Assembly: GCF_023283895.1 (NCBI RefSeq)
Contig: NZ_JAKILB010000013.1
Coordinates: forward strand, 62,001-126,000
Reading direction: 5' to 3'
Source: Shewanella pneumatophori
GTDB lineage: Bacteria; Pseudomonadota; Gammaproteobacteria; Enterobacterales; Shewanellaceae
Length of the DNA stretch: 64,000 bases
Shown: positions 61,413-64,000 of the stretch, piece by piece
Numbering within the stretch: the stretch's first letter is position 1
How the letters are laid out: each line of letters starts with the position of its first letter
Made by a program: the position numbers and the translations under genes
Notes under the pieces: generated by a model
Database searches by the model: none
The model's input: the letters and a program-made list of their open reading frames with translations, nothing else
What the model was told of the DNA's origin: nothing

Positions 61413-62756
61413 ATGAGCTGCGATATGACTCTTGATAGTTTTCTTACTACCGTTGCTGAGCGTAACCCTAATCAACCTGAGTTTTTGCAAGCAGTAAAAG
61501 AAGTACTGACTTCTATTTGGCCTTTTGTAGCAGCGCGTCCTGAATACCTAAACGCTGGTATTTTAGAGCGTTTGGTTGAGCCAGAGCGTTTAATTCAATT
61601 TCGTGTTTCTTGGGTAGATGATAGCGGTAAGGTACAAGTTAACCGCGCTTTCCGTATTCAACACAACTCATCTATTGGTCCATTTAAAGGTGGCATGCGT
61701 TTCCATCCGTCAGTAAACCAATCTGTACTTAAGTTTCTAGCATTTGAGCAGACATTCAAAAATGCACTAACGACGTTACCTATGGGCGGCGGCAAAGGTG
61801 GTAGTGACTTCGACCCTAAAGGTAAAAGTGAAGGCGAAGTGATGCGCTTTTGTCAGGCATTGATGTTAGAGCTGCATCGTCACTTAGGTGCGGATACTGA
61901 TGTTCCAGCTGGTGATATTGGTGTGGGCGCACGTGAAGTGGGCTACATGACCGGCATGATGAAGAAGCTAACGAACAGTGCTGAGTGTGTGTTTACTGGT
62001 AAAGGTCTAACATTCGGTGGCAGCTTGATCCGCCCTGAAGCAACGGGTTACGGTCTACTGTATTTCGTTGAAGCCATGCTAAAAGCTAAAGGCGAAAGCT
62101 TAGAAGGCAAAACGGTTACTGTATCTGGATCGGGTAATGTGGCGCAGTACGCCATTGAAAAAGCAATGGAAATGGGCGGTAAAGTGATTACTGCATCAGA
62201 TTCCAGCGGTGTGGTATTTGATCCTGATGGTTTTACTACTGAAAAGCTAGCTAAGTTAATGGAAGTTAAAAATGAACGTCGCGGCCGTGTTGCTGATTAC
62301 GCTCATGAAATGGGTCTGGAGTATGTAACTGGCGGCACGCCATGGCAGTTTGCTGCAGACGTAGCACTACCTTGTGCAACTCAAAATGAGCTAGATGCCG
62401 AACATGCTGCAATGCTGATTGAAAATGGTGTGCAGATTGTTGCTGAAGGCGCCAACATGCCAAGCACTGCTGAGGCTATTGCGTTAATGCATGAGGCGAA
62501 AGTATTGTTTGCTCCTGGAAAGGCTGCGAATGCGGGCGGTGTAGCAACCTCTGGTTTAGAGATGAGCCAAAATGCATTACGTTTAAGCTGGACTCGTGAA
62601 GAGGTGGATGTGCGCTTACGTGACATCATGTACTCAATTCACGCCACATGTGAGCAATATGGTCGTGAAGGCGAGCACATTAACTACGAGCTAGGTGCTA
62701 ACGTAGCAGGTTTTGTTAAAGTAGCTGATGCTATGAAAGCGCAAGGTGTTTACTAA
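61413..62756 (+). CDS. gdhA: NADP-specific glutamate dehydrogenase GdhA
   Basis: Cytoplasmic enzyme aminating 2-oxoglutarate to glutamate with NADPH. 447 residues, the length of the hexameric bacterial form. Conserved: GPFKGGMRFHPSVNQSVLKF (substrate lysines), LPMGGGKGGSDFDPKGKS with the catalytic Lys, the VPAGDIGVGAREVGYM block, and the dinucleotide-binding GSGNVAQYAIEKA. A good GGAGCACC site precedes the ATG. Single gene with a terminator. Confidence 0.96.
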   Translation: MSCDMTLDSFLTTVAERNPNQPEFLQAVKEVLTSIWPFVAARPEYLNAGILERLVEPERLIQFRVSWVDDSGKVQVNRAFRIQHNSSIGPFKGGMRFHPSVNQSVLKFLAFEQTFKNALTTLPMGGGKGGSDFDPKGKSEGEVMRFCQALMLELHRHLGADTDVPAGDIGVGAREVGYMTGMMKKLTNSAECVFTGKGLTFGGSLIRPEATGYGLLYFVEAMLKAKGESLEGKTVTVSGSGNVAQYAIEKAMEMGGKVITASDSSGVVFDPDGFTTEKLAKLMEVKNERRGRVADYAHEMGLEYVTGGTPWQFAADVALPCATQNELDAEHAAMLIENGVQIVAEGANMPSTAEAIALMHEAKVLFAPGKAANAGGVATSGLEMSQNALRLSWTREEVDVRLRDIMYSIHATCEQYGREGEHINYELGANVAGFVKVADAMKAQGVY

Positions 62757-62772
62757 ACAGTAAATCAAATTT

Positions 62773-62796
62773 AAAAGGGCCTAATGGCCCTTTTTC
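62773..62796 (+). terminator. Rho-independent terminator after gdhA
   Basis: AAAAGGGCC pairs with GGCCCTTTT around TAAT, extending into TTTTTCG. Confidence 0.85.
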
Positions 62797-62902
62797 GTTT
62801 TTTGGCGTAAAACTAAACTAATTTGGAAAAACGATAGCTGTAGTTAATGCATTTGCTAAGTTAAAGCGCTAAGCAAAAGTGTTATCTAATAGGAAAGGTC
62901 AA

Positions 62903-63249
62903 ATGATAGCTGTAATTTTTAAGTGCATATTAGCCAAGATAAAAAAGCTGAGTATTTAGATATTGCCGCTGAGCTTAAGCCGCTGTTGGCAGATATTGAT
63001 GGCTTTATTTCGATAGAGCGGTTTCAAAGCTTAAGCGATGACTGCAAAATTTTGTCCCTGTCTTTTTGGCGTGATGAACAAGCTATTGCCCAGTGGCGAG
63101 AATTAGAAACTCATCGCACAGCCCAAACTAAGGGCCGAGCAGGGGTATTTGATAATTATCGTTTACGAGTTGCTGGTGTGATCCGTGACTATGGTATGCA
63201 TCAGCGAGAGCAAACTCCTGAGGATAGTGTGATTGCTCATAATAGCTGA
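62903..63249 (+). pseudogene. Antibiotic-biosynthesis-monooxygenase (ABM) family gene with N-terminal frameshift
   Basis: The ATG at 62903 has AGGAAAGG upstream and encodes MIAVIF, the usual ABM start, but this frame ends at a TAG near 62957. The family body (EYLDIAAELKPLLADIDGFISIERFQSL to about residue 108) continues in the -1 frame from GTG 62923, which has no ribosome-binding site. Adding one G within TTTTTAAGTG at 62916-62925 restores a single frame reading MIAVIFEVHIS. The rest of the ferredoxin-like heme or flavin-free monooxygenase fold is intact. Recent mutation, sequencing error or GTG re-start are all possible. Confidence 0.7.
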
Positions 63250-63299
63250 ACATATTGTGGATAGCCCAAACATAGTTTGAGCTATCCGGTTTACCTGAG

Positions 63300-64000
63300 T
63301 TAGAAAGTAAAGGACGTTTGAATGACCGCGCCTAGCTCGTTGTCACTGGCGTAACTGGCAGATAGGTCGATATGGAAAGTATCGAATGGTGATAAGCCCA
63401 AGCCTGCAGTAAATTGATCGGCTAGATTATCTGATAAGTCAGTCTGATAACCTGCGCGCAGTTGTGCCCAATCGAAGGCATTAAACTCGACACCGATACC
63501 TGCCATTTGCTTATTATCAGCTTTGGTATCGACAGCATTCAATGTGCCAGCAATTGAATCGTAGCCTTCTGCTTCATTTAGATCTACATCGACACCGACA
63601 GTAAATAGTCGATGGTTATAGCTTGCGCTGGCAATGTAAGTCGGGTTAATTACATATTCACCATTAATCCCTTTAGTCGCAGAGGTTTCATAGCTGTTCT
63701 TGACTAAGTTTTTACCAACTAAGCCGAATGCGAAGCCATTATTCATGTGGTAAGCAAAACCAATATCTAAGTTGATGTTACTTTCTTCAGTTTGATATTT
63801 ATCATCATCCCAATCATCAAACTCATAGTTTTCAATATCAGTAACATAGTTAATAGTCGTTACTTGTTGGTATTTAGGTGTGATCCCGTAATAAAAAGTA
63901 CCGTGGCTTGATTTATAAGATTTCGCAAAACTCACGCCAGCTTCTGCAATCACCACACCCATCGTCAGAGCTTGCGATGTTAGTGAGCCGTTTTCGATCA
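63300..64000 (-). CDS. TraF-like (PF13729 type) outer-membrane beta-barrel protein, partial
   Basis: The 3' part of a gene running off the window; the frame stays open upstream of the ATG at 63962, so that is internal. The visible 233 residues alternate short beta strands (KSYKSSHGTFYYGITPKYQQ, NNGFAFGLVGKNLV, YIASASYNHRLFTVGVDVDL) and end in an aromatic residue (VIQTSFTF), the signature of an outer-membrane barrel. The set resembles the chromosomal conjugal transfer TraF family of Shewanella and Vibrio, whose role is not established. Confidence 0.65.
   Translation of the reverse strand, partial: IENGSLTSQALTMGVVIAEAGVSFAKSYKSSHGTFYYGITPKYQQVTTINYVTDIENYEFDDWDDDKYQTEESNINLDIGFAYHMNNGFAFGLVGKNLVKNSYETSATKGINGEYVINPTYIASASYNHRLFTVGVDVDLNEAEGYDSIAGTLNAVDTKADNKQMAGIGVEFNAFDWAQLRAGYQTDLSDNLADQFTAGLGLSPFDTFHIDLSASYASDNELGAVIQTSFTF

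Noticed and set aside
62903..62930. Programmed -1 frameshift in the ABM-family gene
   Set aside because: The TTTTTAAG run does not fit an X XXY YYZ slippery heptamer in the right phase, and the -1 frame has a TAA just before the GTG; a deletion is simpler.

Overview
The window reads as a chromosomal segment of a marine gammaproteobacterium, most likely a Shewanella. The basis is moderate GC, a ubiD-fre pair, and octaheme SirA-type sulfite reductase clusters with an atypical C-X15-CH heme site, an arrangement described in Shewanella. This placement comes from gene content recognised by eye; no database search was possible.

Layout. Bases 1-7.7 kb hold housekeeping and transport genes: the uvrD 3' end, ubiA, an esterase, a MazG-like pyrophosphohydrolase and nhaC. 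From 7.9 to 23.0 kb lies sulfite-respiration cluster 1. A leftward heme-lyase operon (CcmF-, CcmH- and thioredoxin-like) diverges from a rightward operon: sirA, rhodanese, FKBP isomerase, TPR protein, sirC, sirD, nosL-, nosD-, nosF- and nosY-like genes, then a membrane-anchored winged-helix regulator. From 23.1 to 34.4 kb is an accessory stretch: a palindrome cluster, HEPN-like and Imm11-like genes, an LprI-like protein, a DUF6435-type small protein, a TetR regulator with a palindromic operator, a DUF1992 protein, two large unrecognised acidic proteins and a DMT permease. From 35.2 to 46.5 kb is sulfite cluster 2, the same ten genes plus regulator in the same order but without heme-lyase genes. 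From 46.6 to 52.9 kb is a ribose regulon, rbsDACB-K-R, with two tandem RbsR operators and a CRP-like site. The rest holds fre and ubiD (leftward), small unknowns, an aromatic amino acid permease behind a tyrosine attenuator, a duplicated tRNA-Ser(UGA) locus with decayed copies, gdhA, a frameshifted monooxygenase-family gene and the end of a TraF-like outer-membrane protein gene.

How it fits together. In each sulfite cluster SirD and SirC (NrfD/NrfC types) would pass electrons from menaquinol to periplasmic SirA. The NosL/D/F/Y-like proteins and a Met-rich FKBP would supply copper and folding help. The single heme-lyase operon could serve the C-X15-CH heme of both SirA proteins. The two clusters have diverged in sequence, yet both place hairpins at the same gene junctions and share a short RNA motif upstream of nosL.

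The clearest regulatory discovery is upstream of the permease at 58264: a 12-residue leader peptide with three consecutive Tyr codons, followed by mutually exclusive terminator and antiterminator arms. The most unusual DNA structure is 59.7-60.96 kb, where two identical tRNA-Ser genes sit among decayed tRNA 3' ends, most followed by a terminator hairpin.
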